DNA from: JAHJSA01 sp038204345
GTDB taxonomy: Bacteria > Actinomycetota > Thermoleophilia > RBG-16-64-13
NCBI GenBank assembly: GCA_038204345.1
Contig: JBBRDB010000054.1
Location: 1 to 13,766 of the forward strand
DNA: 13,766 nucleotides
Direction of reading: 5' to 3'
Each line of letters starts with the position of its first letter. Position 1 is the stretch's first letter. The notes beneath the pieces are model-generated. The model did not search any database, had not been told where the DNA came from, and was given only the letters and a program-made list of their open reading frames with translations. Positions 6,553-12,981 of this stretch are shown piece by piece. The translations under genes and the position numbers were made by a program.

Positions 6553-8285
6553 CAGAACTCGGCCTCACGGCTCGGACGCAACCGTTCTATCAAGAGTACC
6601 GCGACCGCGGTCAGCACCATGAGGATCGTGCTCAGGGCCATTGCCTGCCCGAAGTTGCCCGCACCGGGCTGACTGAGCAATCTGAAGATGGCAACCGGCA
6701 CAGTGGGGGTGTCGGGGCGGGCTATGAAGGCGGTGGCTCCGAACTCGCCAAGAGAAACGGCAAAGGCGAAGCCGGCCCCGACCGCCGCAGCTCGAGCCAC
6801 CAACGGAAGGTCAACCTCCCTCCACACCCGGAACGGCGCCGCTCCGAGCATGGCGGCGGCGTCGCGCAGTCCTCGCCGAACGGAACGCATGACCGGCACC
6901 GCCGACCGCACCACGAAGGGAATGGCCACCAGGGAGTGCGCAAGCGGGATGATGAGTGGCGACGTCCGGAGGTCGACGGGGCGATCGAGAGCCACCAGGA
7001 AGCCAAAGCCGATAGTCACCGCGGACGTGCCCAGCGGCAACATGAGCAGCACGTCGAACCAGCTTCCGACCCGCCCCTTGCGATAGGTGATGACGGTGGA
7101 TGCCATAAGACCCACGACCACCGCGATGAGGGTGGCCGCGAGCGCGAAGATGAGAGAGTTGCGTATGCCCACTACTGGAGGGACGAAGAGCGCAGTGCTC
7201 CTCTGGGTGAACAGGGCTCTGTAGAACGAGAATCCGTACCCGCCGACCGCGTGCAAAGAGCGCTCCACCAGAACCAGAAGTGGCACCCCCAGGAAGACGG
7301 CCATGAAGGTCAGATTACCCGTGACCAGAGTCCACTCACCGCGAGTGCGGGGTCGTCGGGCGGCCTCCACGGCCGGACGCAGGCTCTGTTGTACCGCGCG
7401 CCGTTCCTGATAGCGCGAGTACAGGGTAAGCAGGCCCACCACACCCACGAGTTGCAGAACGGCCAGGGCGGCGGCCAACGGCAGGTTGAGGAAGTGGGTG
7501 GTCTGACGCCAGATCTCTACCTCCAGGGTGGCGTAGCGGAAGCCCCCCAGGATCAGGATCACCCCGAACGAGGTGAAGGTGAAGAGGAAGACGATGGAGG
7601 CGGCGGCCGCAAGCGCCGGGGCCAACAAGGGCAAGGTCACCTCCCGAAACACCCGCAGGCGCCCGGCGCCCAGCACCCGGGCCGCTTCTTCCAGGCGCGG
7701 GTCCAGATGTGACCAGAGACCGCCGACCGTGCGGATGACGACTGCGTAGTTGAAGAACACGTGCGCCAGGAGGATGGCCCACACAGAGTGACGCAGGTCG
7801 AGCCCTATCGGACTCGACGGGCCTAACAGCGCCAGGAAGGCGGACCCCACCACCACCGTAGGCAGTACGAAGGGCACCGTGACGCCGGCGCGCACAAGTG
7901 AGCGCCCGGGAAATCGGTAGCGGGCCAGAACGTAGGCCCCGGGCAAGGCCACGACCATGGTGAGGACAGTAGAGACGGTCGCCTGCCATATCGTGAACCA
8001 CGCCGCCTGCCTCAGACTCGGCCGTGAGAGGACAGTGAGAAAGGGGGCGAGTGGCGAGCCCTCGCCCCCCAGGCTGACGGCCAAGATGCTGAGCAGTGGG
8101 TACAGGAAGAAGTAGCCCAGGAAGGCCAGGGGTGTCCCAACGAGCACGGCCCACCCGACCGTGGCGGCCGGGTGGAAGCGTCCGGCGGGCGTTGGGGTGT
8201 GCAATGAGGCGCCCCCGTTGGTGGCGGCGGCCCGAGTCGGCCGCCGCCACCGCCCGCGCTTCAGCCCTGAGCTATCGTCGTCCAC
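6552..8285 (-). CDS. thiP: Two-domain thiamine ABC transporter permease
   Basis: The product is 577 residues with about twelve hydrophobic segments arranged as two binding-protein-dependent permease domains. Each half has an EAA-type loop that docks on the ATPase: EEAARVLGAGRLRVFREVTL in the first and RDAAAMLGAAPFRVWREVDL in the second. This fused layout is that of ThiP and FbpB proteins. The start is GTG 8285, inside the end of the binding-protein gene (25-nt overlap, stop at 8261-8263), with GGATCGAAGA as a modest Shine-Dalgarno. About 45 hydrophilic N-terminal residues precede the first helix (near WAVLVGTPLAFLGYFF), so a later start cannot be excluded, although no better-placed codon is visible. 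It forms the membrane channel that accepts thiamine or TPP from the upstream lipoprotein, energised by the next gene. The substrate is inferred from the TPP riboswitch and thiamine kinase in the same operon. Confidence 0.9.
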   Translation of the reverse strand: MDDDSSGLKRGRWRRPTRAAATNGGASLHTPTPAGRFHPAATVGWAVLVGTPLAFLGYFFLYPLLSILAVSLGGEGSPLAPFLTVLSRPSLRQAAWFTIWQATVSTVLTMVVALPGAYVLARYRFPGRSLVRAGVTVPFVLPTVVVGSAFLALLGPSSPIGLDLRHSVWAILLAHVFFNYAVVIRTVGGLWSHLDPRLEEAARVLGAGRLRVFREVTLPLLAPALAAAASIVFLFTFTSFGVILILGGFRYATLEVEIWRQTTHFLNLPLAAALAVLQLVGVVGLLTLYSRYQERRAVQQSLRPAVEAARRPRTRGEWTLVTGNLTFMAVFLGVPLLVLVERSLHAVGGYGFSFYRALFTQRSTALFVPPVVGIRNSLIFALAATLIAVVVGLMASTVITYRKGRVGSWFDVLLMLPLGTSAVTIGFGFLVALDRPVDLRTSPLIIPLAHSLVAIPFVVRSAVPVMRSVRRGLRDAAAMLGAAPFRVWREVDLPLVARAAAVGAGFAFAVSLGEFGATAFIARPDTPTVPVAIFRLLSQPGAGNFGQAMALSTILMVLTAVAVLLIERLRPSREAEF

Positions 8286-9433
8286 TCTTCGATCCAGCGT
8301 TCGCGTCCGGCCTCGATGACTCCGGGATCGAGCGAGAGGGGCTCCGCGGGTACCTTGGTGTACTCGATGAACTCGGGAGGCAGGGTAGCATCCGTGTTCA
8401 CCGGAAACACGAACATATTGAGCGGCATGTCCTCCTGGAAGCGAAGGCTCAGCATGAAGTCGAGGAAGAGGCGCGCGCCTTTGGGCGCCTTCGTGCCGGC
8501 CAGGATCCCCGCGAACTCGATCTGACGGAAGGCGCCGTCGGTGATCACACCGGTGGGGGCCTCATCCAGCGGTTGCTCTGAGAAGATCACTTCCGCGGGC
8601 GGCGATGAGGCGTAGGAGACCACTAGGGGGCGCTCGCCCTCCCCCGCTCCTCCGGAGAAATCCGAGTAGTAGGCTTCTTCCCAACCGGACGCGACCTGCA
8701 CGTCGTTGGCGACCAGGTCGCCCCAGAAGTCCTTCCAGGTATAGTCGCCCTCCTCGCTGAACGTGGCGACAGTGGCAAGGAGAAAGGCCAGGCCGGGTGA
8801 GGATGTGGCCGGATTCTCCACCACCAGAAGGCCCCGATATTCGGGCTTCGTCAGATCCGCCAGAGACGACGGGATCGCGAGCCCCTTCGAAGCGAAGTAC
8901 TCCTTGTCGTAGTTCAGGCAGATATCGCCGTAGTCGATAGGCGTCACCCGGTGCTCAGGGTCGAGTTCGAACTGGTCGGGCACAAGGTCGAGCGCCGTCG
9001 AGGCGTAGGACTCGAACAGTCCCGCCTCCAGAGCTCGGGAGAGAAAGGTGTTGTCCACCCCGTAGAGCACGTCGGCCAAGGGGTTGTCCTTCGTGAGGAT
9101 AGCCTGATTGAGCATTGCGCCCGCGTCCCCGGAGGTCAGCACCCGCACGGTTATTCCCGTCTCCTGGGTGAAGTCGGCCAGCACGTCGTCCGACACGGCG
9201 AACGAGTCGTGGGTCATGAGAACGATCTCTGTGGGCTCTTGCGTGACGCCCGCCGAGGTGCCTGTGGTGCTGGCGCTCGTGTTCTCGTCTCCACAGCCGG
9301 TCAAGCCAAGCATGAGGGCCGGCAACAGGGAGAGACACGCCACCCACTTCACCGCCGATCGGAATGCCGCGCTCCTCACGAGCGTGGCGCGGTTGTCTGG
9401 TGCCGCCCCCGTGGTCGCGTTCAGATGGATCAT
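8261..9433 (-). CDS. thiB: Thiamine-binding lipoprotein of ABC transporter
   Basis: About 390 residues. The N-terminus has a basic stretch, a hydrophobic segment and a lipobox LTGC (Cys47), then a Ser/Thr-rich linker, so it is a secreted, lipid-anchored binding protein. The mature part begins EIVLMTHDSFAVSDDVLADF and contains ITVRVLTSGDAGAMLNQAIL, PLADVLYGVDNTFLSRAL and TPIDYGDICLNYD. This is the pattern of TbpA/ThiB-type thiamine-binding proteins of the iron/thiamine clade. I chose ATG 9433, which overlaps the upstream TGA (TGATG) with GAGAGGGG six bases before it. GTG 9436 directly precedes it and is possible. It captures thiamine (or its phosphates) outside the membrane and delivers it to the permease. 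It lies between thiamine pyrophosphokinase and the permease, under the same riboswitch. Confidence 0.92.
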   Translation of the reverse strand: MIHLNATTGAAPDNRATLVRSAAFRSAVKWVACLSLLPALMLGLTGCGDENTSASTTGTSAGVTQEPTEIVLMTHDSFAVSDDVLADFTQETGITVRVLTSGDAGAMLNQAILTKDNPLADVLYGVDNTFLSRALEAGLFESYASTALDLVPDQFELDPEHRVTPIDYGDICLNYDKEYFASKGLAIPSSLADLTKPEYRGLLVVENPATSSPGLAFLLATVATFSEEGDYTWKDFWGDLVANDVQVASGWEEAYYSDFSGGAGEGERPLVVSYASSPPAEVIFSEQPLDEAPTGVITDGAFRQIEFAGILAGTKAPKGARLFLDFMLSLRFQEDMPLNMFVFPVNTDATLPPEFIEYTKVPAEPLSLDPGVIEAGRERWIEEWTTIAQG

Positions 9434-10110
9434 CACAGCCCCTCTCCATGTGTGGTTTCATCGATGCGGCCGCGCGAACCCCAGAAATGCGTGATGAGGA
9501 GGTGGCCCGGTCCGTGGGTCACTCTGGCTCGCGGCGCAACCAGTTCGTTGCTCACTCCCCGGGCCATTCCCTGTCGTAGCGCCTCGTCGCGAAGCGGGTA
9601 GAGCAGACCTTCGGTGCGGATGCCCTCCACGACCGGAGTAAGGGGCAGAAGGGAGACGAGATCGCCGGTGTTTCCCGTCATGACTCGATCGCCTCCAGCC
9701 AGAAAGAGTTCCTGATGGGCGTCAACCAGACCCACGTCGATCCCCTGCAGCCAATCGGCGGTCAGCAAGAGCACCATCCCCAACAGGTGATCGAGCCTGG
9801 GACCGCCGAGCGCCCCGTACACGGTGACGCTACGGGCGCCTCGTTCAACCGCCACACGGAGCGCTACTTCCGAATCGGTCTCGTCCTTCGCGACGGGGAG
9901 AATCAGCGTCTCTACTCCCGCCTCGGTGAAGGCGCGGCGGGTCTCGTCATCTATGGAATCGAAATCTCCGACCAGGAGATGGGGCAGGAGTCCAGCCGCC
10001 TGGACGGCGTGCGCGCCCCCGTCTGCCGCAATGAGCAGGTCGGCGCGCGCGAGGATCTCCGGGTCAAGAGGCCCGTCGAGCGTGGATCCCGCGACGATAA
10101 CAGCGTGCAT
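9433..10110 (-). CDS. thiN: Thiamine pyrophosphokinase
   Basis: A 225-residue protein with all family motifs: AADGGAHAV (ATP/Mg region), LVGDFDSID, AKDETDSEVAL and GALGGPRLDHLLG in the N-terminal catalytic half. A C-terminal beta domain includes GLLYPL and SNELV..RA.V, which forms the thiamine site. It transfers pyrophosphate from ATP to imported thiamine, giving thiamine diphosphate directly. The length is usual for the family. ATG 10110 follows GGAGG by about 10 nt. It is the first gene of the operon, 60 nt after an intrinsic terminator and a TPP riboswitch. The pathway logic is import by the three downstream genes, phosphorylation here, and feedback by TPP on transcription. The gene could equally be called tpk; ThiN-type is the bacterial usage. 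Confidence 0.95.
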   Translation of the reverse strand: MHAVIVAGSTLDGPLDPEILARADLLIAADGGAHAVQAAGLLPHLLVGDFDSIDDETRRAFTEAGVETLILPVAKDETDSEVALRVAVERGARSVTVYGALGGPRLDHLLGMVLLLTADWLQGIDVGLVDAHQELFLAGGDRVMTGNTGDLVSLLPLTPVVEGIRTEGLLYPLRDEALRQGMARGVSNELVAPRARVTHGPGHLLITHFWGSRGRIDETTHGEGL

Positions 10111-10170
10111 GACGAAGACGCCTCCGCTCTTCGACGCACAGACGGCGCTCAGAGGGTCTTCGACAACGAG

Positions 10171-10198
10171 AAAAGGCGCGCACCATAGGTGCTGCGCC
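10171..10198 (-). terminator. Intrinsic terminator, expression platform of the TPP riboswitch
   Basis: On the reverse strand GGCGC-A-GCACC, loop TAT, GGTGCGCGCC forms a 10-bp stem with one bulged A, directly followed by TTTTCT. It lies between the aptamer and the thiN start, the position of a riboswitch-controlled terminator. Its 3' arm contains GCGCGCC, complementary to GGCGCGC just upstream of the aptamer (10311-10317). That is a possible antiterminator pairing, inferred only. Confidence 0.8.
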
Positions 10199-10216
10199 CC
10201 GGCCTAACGAGACAAC

Positions 10217-10306
10217 CGATGCTTCCCTTCGCTGGCATTACCCAGATCAGGTTCGCAGGGTCTGTGGTCGAGCCACACTCTCAGCGCCGAGCGCTCCCCT
10301 AGCACG
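10217..10306 (-). promoter_or_regulatory. TPP riboswitch (thi box)
   Basis: The reverse strand carries the conserved TPP aptamer: AGGGGAGC, then GCTGAGAGTG, then ACCCTGCGAACCTGATCTGG and GTAATGCCAGCGAAGGGA. P1 forms between CCGTGCT and AGCATCGG with one bulge. It binds thiamine diphosphate and here precedes an intrinsic terminator, so high TPP should stop transcription of the thiN-thiB-thiP-thiQ operon. Confidence 0.96.
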
Positions 10307-10367
10307 GTCTGCGCGCCGCATGACCCCCGCCCCACGGACGGGAACAGCTTTGCGCTAACCACATGGC

Positions 10368-10396
10368 AGTATACGCTGCGGCGCCCAAACCGCCAA
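10368..10396 (-). promoter_or_regulatory. Sigma70-type promoter of the thiamine operon
   Basis: On the reverse strand TTGGCG (10391-10396) and TATACT (10368-10373) are separated by exactly 17 nt. Transcription would start near 10361, about 55 nt before the TPP aptamer. Spacing and -10 match are good, but there is no experimental support. Confidence 0.6.
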
Positions 10397-10622
10397 TGCC
10401 GCCGCCTCCGCGTCCGCCCACCGGGCGCGCAGCCCACGCCCGCGGGAGCCGCAAACGGCCCAGGCGGCCTCCGAAGGAACACGGCTTGGCAGCGGCTCTT
10501 TCTCACACTGCGACCTCGGGGACTACCCGGATTCCCCTTGGGGTATCAATTGAGAGAGTGGATGCGCCAGTCGCCAGTACCGATGCCAGCCCACACGGGG
10601 GCGCCGATCAGAGAGGATCATC

Positions 10623-11345
10623 ATGGAAGACACGGGAACCGGTGACCTGAAGGGCAAGGTCGTGCTCATCGCCGGCGCCACCGGTGGACTGGGGCGGGTC
10701 GTCACGCCCATGTTCGTCAAGGCGGGGTCCAAGGTCGTCCTCGTCGCGCGCCATCACGACCGCCTGGAGGATCTCGCAGCCGCCACCGGCGTCGCGGACA
10801 CCGACTGTCTCTTGAAAGAGACCGATCTCCGCGACCCCGACCAGGTGCGAGGCCTGATCGTCGAGGTGATTTCCTGCTTCGGAGGCATCGACATCGTAGT
10901 CAACTTGGTGGGCAGCTGGGCTCCCGGCAGGATAGCCGCCACGAGCGACGAGCTGTGGCAGGAACAGCTTGCCACCAATCTGTTCACCGTCTTCCATGTG
11001 TTGCGCGAAGCCGTACCTCACATGAGTGAGGGAGGCGTCATCATCAACGCCGGCAATTCAAAGCCGGTGGAAGGCAAAGGCGGCCAGCTCGCCTACGCGG
11101 TGGCCAAGGGTGGGGTGCACACGCTCACACGGAGTCTGGCTCTTGAGTTGAAGCCGCGCGGCATCAGAGTGAATGCCATCATGCCCCGCAACATCGATAC
11201 CCCGGGCAACCGCGCTCTGCAGCCCAACGCCGACACAACGAACTGGCCCTCGGCGGAGGACGTCGCCCGAGTGGTGCTCTACCTCGCCTCACCGGACGCA
11301 GCCGTGGTATCAGGCGCCTTGATCCCCGTGTACGGGCGGGCCTGA
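10623..11345 (+). CDS. Short-chain dehydrogenase/reductase (SDR)
   Basis: A 240-residue classical-type SDR. The Rossmann motif GATGGLGR lies near the N-terminus, followed by DLRD (adenine-ring Asp region), VNLVGSW in place of the usual NNAG, and YAVAK with the catalytic Tyr and Lys. ALELKPRGIRVNAIMP follows, and the C-terminus ends VVSGALIPVYGRA like most family members. The residue 13 before the catalytic Tyr, normally Ser, is Asn here (AGNSK), with Ser one position later, so catalysis may be altered. It reduces or oxidises an unknown carbonyl/alcohol with NAD(P). GAGAGGA six bases before ATG 10623 is a good Shine-Dalgarno. The gene is divergent from the thiamine operon, and no functional link is visible. 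Confidence 0.9.
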   Translation: MEDTGTGDLKGKVVLIAGATGGLGRVVTPMFVKAGSKVVLVARHHDRLEDLAAATGVADTDCLLKETDLRDPDQVRGLIVEVISCFGGIDIVVNLVGSWAPGRIAATSDELWQEQLATNLFTVFHVLREAVPHMSEGGVIINAGNSKPVEGKGGQLAYAVAKGGVHTLTRSLALELKPRGIRVNAIMPRNIDTPGNRALQPNADTTNWPSAEDVARVVLYLASPDAAVVSGALIPVYGRA

Positions 11346-11352
11346 CGGTTTT

Positions 11353-11426
11353 GCCGGGCCGGCCGCTGATTCCGCGGCGTCGGGCTTCCTCGGGGCGACG
11401 ATCTCTGACGACGCAGCCGGCCCGGC
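11353..11426. repeat. 11-bp inverted repeat after the SDR gene
   Basis: GCCGGGCCGGC at 11353-11363 is matched by its exact reverse complement GCCGGCCCGGC at 11416-11426, with 52 nt between. It begins 8 nt after the SDR stop. It could form a long GC-rich hairpin and may act in termination or RNA stability, but there is no T-tract. Confidence 0.5.
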
Positions 11427-11459
11427 GTCGGTAGGGGTTGCTGTACGAGCCTTCGCTGG

Positions 11460-11488
11460 GTGACGCCCCCGCCCCCCTCTGCTAGAAT
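11460..11488 (+). promoter_or_regulatory. Probable tRNA promoter
   Basis: GTGACG (11460-11465) and TAGAAT (11483-11488) are separated by 17 nt, about 95 nt before tRNA-Ser. The putative leader contains a CTTCGAC/GTCGAAG hairpin near 11511-11531. No protein gene is seen between this promoter and the tRNAs. Confidence 0.45.
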
Positions 11489-11583
11489 ACGCGGACGCGC
11501 GGGACGGGCTTCGACGGCCGCGGTCGAAGAGTCGGTCACGCGTTGGGCGTCGCACCGTGGAACAGGGACGCCGCCTCTAGCGA

Positions 11584-11678
11584 GGAGAAGTGGCCGAGCC
11601 GGCTGAAGGCGCTCGCCTGCTAAGCGAGTGTAGGAGTGAATGCTCCTACCGAGGGTTCGAATCCCTCCTTCTCCGCCA
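11584..11678 (+). tRNA. tRNA-Ser (anticodon GCU)
   Basis: The acceptor arm GGAGAAG pairs with CTTCTCC, followed by discriminator G and an encoded CCA. The anticodon loop CTGCTAA gives GCU, which reads AGC/AGU serine codons. A long variable arm (TAGGAG.. ..CTCCTA) typical of class II tRNAs and the T-loop GGTTCGAATCC are present. Confidence 0.96.
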
Positions 11679-11681
11679 GTT

Positions 11682-11755
11682 GCGCCTGTAGCTCAGTTGG
11701 ATAGAGCGTCGGTCTACGAAACCGAAGGCCACAGGTTCGAATCCTGTCAGGCGCG
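11682..11755 (+). tRNA. tRNA-Arg (anticodon ACG)
   Basis: The acceptor GCGCCTG pairs with CAGGCGC, with discriminator G. The D-arm is AGCTCAGTTGGATAGAGC and the anticodon loop is CTACGAA with anticodon ACG. The A34 is presumably edited to inosine to read CGU/CGC/CGA. The T-arm is ACAGGTTCGAATCCTGT. No CCA is encoded, unlike the tRNA-Ser three bases upstream. The two probably share one transcript ending at the terminator at 11763-11786. Confidence 0.96.
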
Positions 11756-11762
11756 TAAGAAT

Positions 11763-11786
11763 AAAGCCCCGTTTTGCGGGGTTTTT
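11763..11786 (+). terminator. Rho-independent terminator of the tRNA unit
   Basis: AAAGCCCCG, loop TTTTG, CGGGG, then TTTTT. This is a compact GC stem followed by a T-tract, eight bases after tRNA-Arg. It marks the end of the conserved region; accessory DNA follows. Confidence 0.9.
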
Positions 11787-11856
11787 CCTTTTTGTGTGGA
11801 ATCATGATGAAGCGACAGACGGTCATCAGCTAGCATTCCGCCACCATTCCGTGCGT

Positions 11857-11882
11857 GTTCTGTTGTGCTGTTCTGTTGTGCT
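11857..11882 (+). repeat. 13-bp tandem duplication
   Basis: GTTCTGTTGTGCT occurs twice back to back in non-coding sequence after the tRNA terminator. It is probably a small replication-slippage product. Confidence 0.8.
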
Positions 11883-11934
11883 GTCCCGGTACATACTTTC
11901 CAAACCACCTGATTCCTGCAACCTTCCCGGAGGC

Positions 11935-11967
11935 GTTTCAATCCTCACCCGGCCCGAAGAGCCGGAG
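11935..11967 (-). CRISPR. Single CRISPR-repeat-like unit (array relic)
   Basis: Read on the reverse strand, this 33-nt unit has a GC-rich stem core (CCGGC, loop, GCCGG) and ends GGGTGAGGATTGAAAC. Length and the GATTGAAAC end match type I-C repeats. No second copy is visible in the window, so there is no array as such. It lies downstream of a cas2 remnant on the same strand, where the array sits in type I-C loci. I infer a leader-end or terminal repeat left after array loss. Chance similarity cannot be excluded for one copy. Confidence 0.4.
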
Positions 11968-11976
11968 GTCTTCGGG
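11953..11976. repeat. 8-bp inverted repeat overlapping the CRISPR-like unit
   Basis: CCCGAAGA (11953-11960) and TCTTCGGG (11969-11976) are exact inverted repeats with an 8-nt loop. It may simply reflect the degraded stem of the CRISPR-like repeat. Confidence 0.5.
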
Positions 11977-12011
11977 AAAGCGGCCAGGTGGGAGAGGACT
12001 TCTTCTCGGCT

Positions 12012-12083
12012 TCAAACCCAGTGCGATCCAAGACCCCTGGTGCCGCGATAGAGCGCGTAGGGGACGAGCGACTTTCTGCCCAT
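12012..12083 (-). pseudogene. Possible cas7c (csd2)-like fragment
   Basis: The reverse strand reads MGRKSLVPYALYRG and then diverges, with a TGA at 12012-12014. MGRK..VPYALYR(A/G)HG is a motif I associate with type I-C Cas7 (Csd2) proteins. It directly follows the cas2 remnant, which is not the canonical gene order (cas7-cas4-cas1-cas2). Either the locus was rearranged or the match is fortuitous and this stretch is degenerate cas2. Low confidence. Confidence 0.28.
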
Positions 12084-12158
12084 TCAAACACAGACTTCTA
12101 CGCGCTGCCCGTAGCCCTCGCAGACCTTGGCCACGCGCCGAAGACGCCGCAGTCCTAC
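12081..12158 (-). pseudogene. cas2: cas2 fragment, frameshifted (type I-C-like)
   Basis: On the reverse strand LRRLRRVAKVCEGYGQRV matches the first helix of Cas2 proteins (RLRRVAK.C.DYGQRVQ). After GTA the frame breaks. In the next frame AAG TCT GTG TTT GAA TG reads KSVFEC, the expected continuation of YGQRVQ-SVFEC. A 2-nt deletion explains the shift exactly. The N-terminal beta strand with the catalytic Asp (VxYDV) is missing: homology stops at about 12158, one base before the -35 box of the toxin-antitoxin promoter. Cas2 is the endoribonuclease/DNase-fold partner of Cas1 in spacer acquisition; this copy cannot function. Identification rests on motif memory and on the two frames agreeing. 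Confidence 0.62.
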
Positions 12159-12187
12159 TTGACGGATGTTAGCATATTTGCTAACAT
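12159..12187 (+). promoter_or_regulatory. Toxin-antitoxin promoter with embedded operator
   Basis: TTGACG (12159-12164) and TAACAT (12182-12187) are separated by 17 nt. Between and over the -10 lies a perfect palindrome, TGTTAGCATATTTGCTAACA (12167-12186), with 8-bp arms. This is the expected binding site of the HTH antitoxin, giving autorepression. The predicted transcription start (about 12193-12195) coincides with the GTG start of the toxin. Confidence 0.75.
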
Positions 12188-12193
12188 AGCGAC

Positions 12194-12526
12194 GTGGCTT
12201 ACACCGTCGAATACTTCAACCGGCGCGTACTCGGTGAAATCGAGTCGTGGCCGGTCGGTATTCTGGCGGACTATGCGCGGTTGGTCGAGTTCTTGATGGA
12301 GTTTGGACCTGGGCTCATGATGCCGCACTCCCGTCCTTTGGGTGATGGGCTCTTTGAACTTCGCCCTCGCGGGCGGGAGGGTATCGGGCGAGCGTTGTAC
12401 TGCTTCGTGGTCGGGCAACGCGTGGTGGTGCTCCACGCCTTCGTCAAGAAGACGCAAGCCACCCCGAGGTCAGGTCTAGCCATTGCCCGTAAGAGAATGA
12501 AGGAGGTGAGAGATGCCCGAGACTGA
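12194..12526 (+). CDS. higB: RelE/HigB-like toxin (phage Gp49-like family)
   Basis: A 110-residue basic protein. Family features are LVEFLMEFGPGLMMPHSRPL, DGLFELRPRGREGIGRALYC and VVVLHAFVKKTQATPRSGLA, the GL.ELR and HAF.KK(T)..TP pattern of Gp49/HigB toxins. These toxins are ribosome-dependent mRNA interferases that cleave mRNA in the A-site. The start is GTG 12194; the in-frame codon TAA at 12182 rules out anything further upstream, and no Shine-Dalgarno precedes it. Combined with the promoter position this suggests a leaderless mRNA. The gene overlaps the antitoxin start by 14 nt. The toxin-first order is the HigBA arrangement. The family is firm; the symbol is by analogy. Confidence 0.88.
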   Translation: MAYTVEYFNRRVLGEIESWPVGILADYARLVEFLMEFGPGLMMPHSRPLGDGLFELRPRGREGIGRALYCFVVGQRVVVLHAFVKKTQATPRSGLAIARKRMKEVRDARD

Positions 12527-12830
12527 ATACAAGCCGGTTTCTCATGACCATGAGGCGTTCCTGAAGAAGGCTTTCAAGCGCAAGGGTTTCGCCGAGACCT
12601 ACGAGGATCTCGAAGACGAGTACAAGCTGGTGCGCGAGCTGCTGGCCGCCCGGGCAAGCGCGGGGCTCACCCAGGAGCAGGTGGCCGCGTCCATGGGCAC
12701 CACCAAGAGCGCGATTTCGCGTCTTGAGGGCGCCGGTGCTCACTCGCCCTCGGTGAGCACGCTCAAACGATATGCGAAAGCCGTCGGCTGTGAGGTGGAG
12801 ATCAGGCTCGTCCCAGCTGCTCGAGGCTGA
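12513..12830 (+). CDS. higA: HigA-like antitoxin with XRE helix-turn-helix
   Basis: A 105-residue protein. The N-terminal part (about 10-40) is charged and probably wraps the toxin. Residues about 43-95 form a Cro/C1 helix-turn-helix: LLAARASAGLTQEQVAASMG, then TTKSAISRLEGA and STLKRYAKAVGCEVEIRLVP. GGAGGTGAG directly before ATG 12513 is a strong Shine-Dalgarno, in contrast to the leaderless toxin. This would favour antitoxin excess from the shared transcript. It neutralises the toxin and should bind the palindrome at 12167-12186 to repress the operon. Confidence 0.9.
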   Translation: MPETEYKPVSHDHEAFLKKAFKRKGFAETYEDLEDEYKLVRELLAARASAGLTQEQVAASMGTTKSAISRLEGAGAHSPSVSTLKRYAKAVGCEVEIRLVPAARG

Positions 12831-12981
12831 CGATCAGTACCGCCCGATGGAGGGCCGGCTATCATAGTCGCGCAACTGTTGATGCGCGACGACCGCTAAC
12901 AGACGTGCCCCGAGGGAGCGGCCAATCGATGGACAACTTCGGAATCCCTGCGCAGGCCGGCCTGCGTGACCCTCTCGGCCC

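Noticed and set aside
5830..6672. Plus-strand open frames over the ATPase gene
   Set aside because: High-GC shadow frames opposite a gene with complete ABC ATPase motifs.
11495..11583. tmRNA or SRP RNA in the tRNA leader
   Set aside because: GGGCTTCGACGG is vaguely reminiscent of a tmRNA 5' end, but there is no alanine-tRNA-like 3' end or tag reading frame, and no SRP consensus.
11620..11941. Reverse-strand open frames across the tRNAs containing DRIRTCGLRFRRPTLYPTEL and EGFEPS
   Set aside because: These are the well-known spurious translations of the antisense strand of tRNA genes; both tRNAs fold properly on the plus strand.
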